DNA from: Piezodorus guildinii
Lineage: Eukaryota; Arthropoda; Insecta; Hemiptera; Pentatomidae
Assembly (NCBI GenBank): GCA_023052935.1
Contig: CM041293.1
Coordinates: forward strand, 176,939,600-177,003,599
DNA length: 64,000 bases
Direction of reading: 5' to 3'
In this document: one piece after another, positions 63,181 through 64,000 of the stretch
Position numbering within the stretch: position 1 is the stretch's first letter
Layout of the letters: the number at the start of each line of letters is the position of its first letter
Position numbers and translations under genes: made by a program
Notes under the pieces: model-generated
Database searches by the model: none
What the model was told of the DNA's origin: nothing
What the model saw: only the letters and a program-made list of their open reading frames with translations

Positions 63181-64000
63181 TTGGGTTGTCCCACTTGAAA
63201 TGTCCGTTTTTATAGCTTCTGAAATACATAAAGGATTTTGCAGGTCTCAGTTGTTTTCTTCCGAATGTTTACATATTTAACGTAAACAGTTACTAATCCT
63301 CTACCTTTGTATTATAAACATTAGCTTCCCAATCAATTATGGAATATGGAAACATGCGATTTTCGAGTAATATTTTTGTACGAGTTTAAACTCGGCCATT
63401 CAGCAGCTGAGGCCGCTAGAAATATTTGCAAGGCGTTTGAGGAAGGGAGTGTTAATGAACGGACCATTCGCCGTTGGTTTGTTAAGTTTTCAGCTGGGGA
63501 TACCGACTTGGAAAACTTGCCCCGTGGAAGACCTCCGTCCGTAATAGACAACGATGTCCTTAAACATACAGTAGAAGGAAACCCCTACCAAATAGTTAAA
63601 GGACTCTCAGCACAACTAAATGCAAGTGCATCTACCATTGTGAAAGTAAAAAAGCTCGATACATGGGTACCTCATGATCTCACTGAGCGGCAGCAAGACC
63701 CCATGTTTCAAAACATACTGTGCGAAAATTGAAAGAACTGCGCTATTAAGTTCTACCGCATTCACCATATCCTCCTCGGCTTGTCTCCAACAGATTACCA
63801 CCTGTTCAGGAATTTAGACAACTTCGTCAAAGGAAAACTTTTTGAAAATGATGATCAAGTGAAAAGTGCGTTTTCAGATTTTGTTTCACTTCAAAGCTTA
63901 GAGTTTTTCAGTTCGGGGATAAAAAAGTTGATGTCACGTTGGGAAAAATGTCTAGAAAAAGAAGGTAAATACTTCGAATAAAATTATCTTGTTTTCATAT
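63181..64000 (+). mobile_element. mariner family M1, deletion derivative, copy D (runs off window)
   Basis: TA at 63179-63180, then TTGGGTTGTCCCACTTGAAA. Open frame 63346-63732: METCDFRVIFLYEFKLGHSA, AARNICKAFEEGSVNERTIR, RWFVKFSAGDTDLENLPRGR (HTH region), then WVPHDLTERQQDPMFQNIL across a deletion that removes the catalytic centre. A C-terminal piece follows at 63781-63981. About 60 nt of the right end should lie past the window. Confidence 0.88.

Overview
The window looks like arthropod, most likely insect, nuclear DNA. It is AT-rich, protein-coding exons are short islands with GT-AG introns, and almost everything between them is interspersed repeat. A hemipteran such as a planthopper is my best guess from the repeat style; that is inference, because nothing here fixes the species.

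Gene 1 (minus strand, 49862 down to 1071) is the C-terminal part of a DmX-like / Rabconnectin-3 alpha gene (Rbcn-3A; DMXL1/2 family). I could chain 21 exons with matching splice phases, giving about 1180 codons that end in a stop at 1071-1073. The exons carry a highly conserved alpha-helical region, acidic linkers and a terminal WD40 propeller. The N-terminal part of the usual ~3000-residue protein is not in the window. One exon needs a 56-nt micro-intron to stay in frame.

Gene 2 (plus strand, 56575 to 61825 and beyond) is the start of a CRAL-TRIO (Sec14-like, alpha-tocopherol-transfer-protein-like) lipid-binding protein, with three phase-compatible exons. If Rbcn-3A continues past 64000, gene 2 sits inside one of its introns on the opposite strand.

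The rest is a dense, nested mobile-element landscape:
- At least four copies of one mariner family, two of which share the same internal deletion, plus two other mariner relics.
- Many 5'-truncated non-LTR retrotransposon fragments (endonuclease, reverse transcriptase, RNase H), two with clear target-site duplications.
- Three tRNA-headed SINE families.
- Non-autonomous hAT, PIF/Harbinger-like, piggyBac-like and Helitron-like elements, several with exact target duplications.
- An interspersed repeat of ~0.9 kb present about nine times (here called R880).
- A set of foldback elements built around a motif CTGATGA - hairpin - GAAACGTTGGC, found nine times and resembling a hammerhead-ribozyme core.

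Layout: 1-9 kb, last five Rbcn-3A exons; 9-28 kb, two very long introns full of repeats with one small exon between them; 28-49.9 kb, the exon-dense part of Rbcn-3A; 50-56.5 kb, intergenic or intronic sequence with a GC-richer island near 51.4-52.4 kb; 56.5-64 kb, CRAL-TRIO gene. No rRNA, convincing tRNA gene or CRISPR array was seen.
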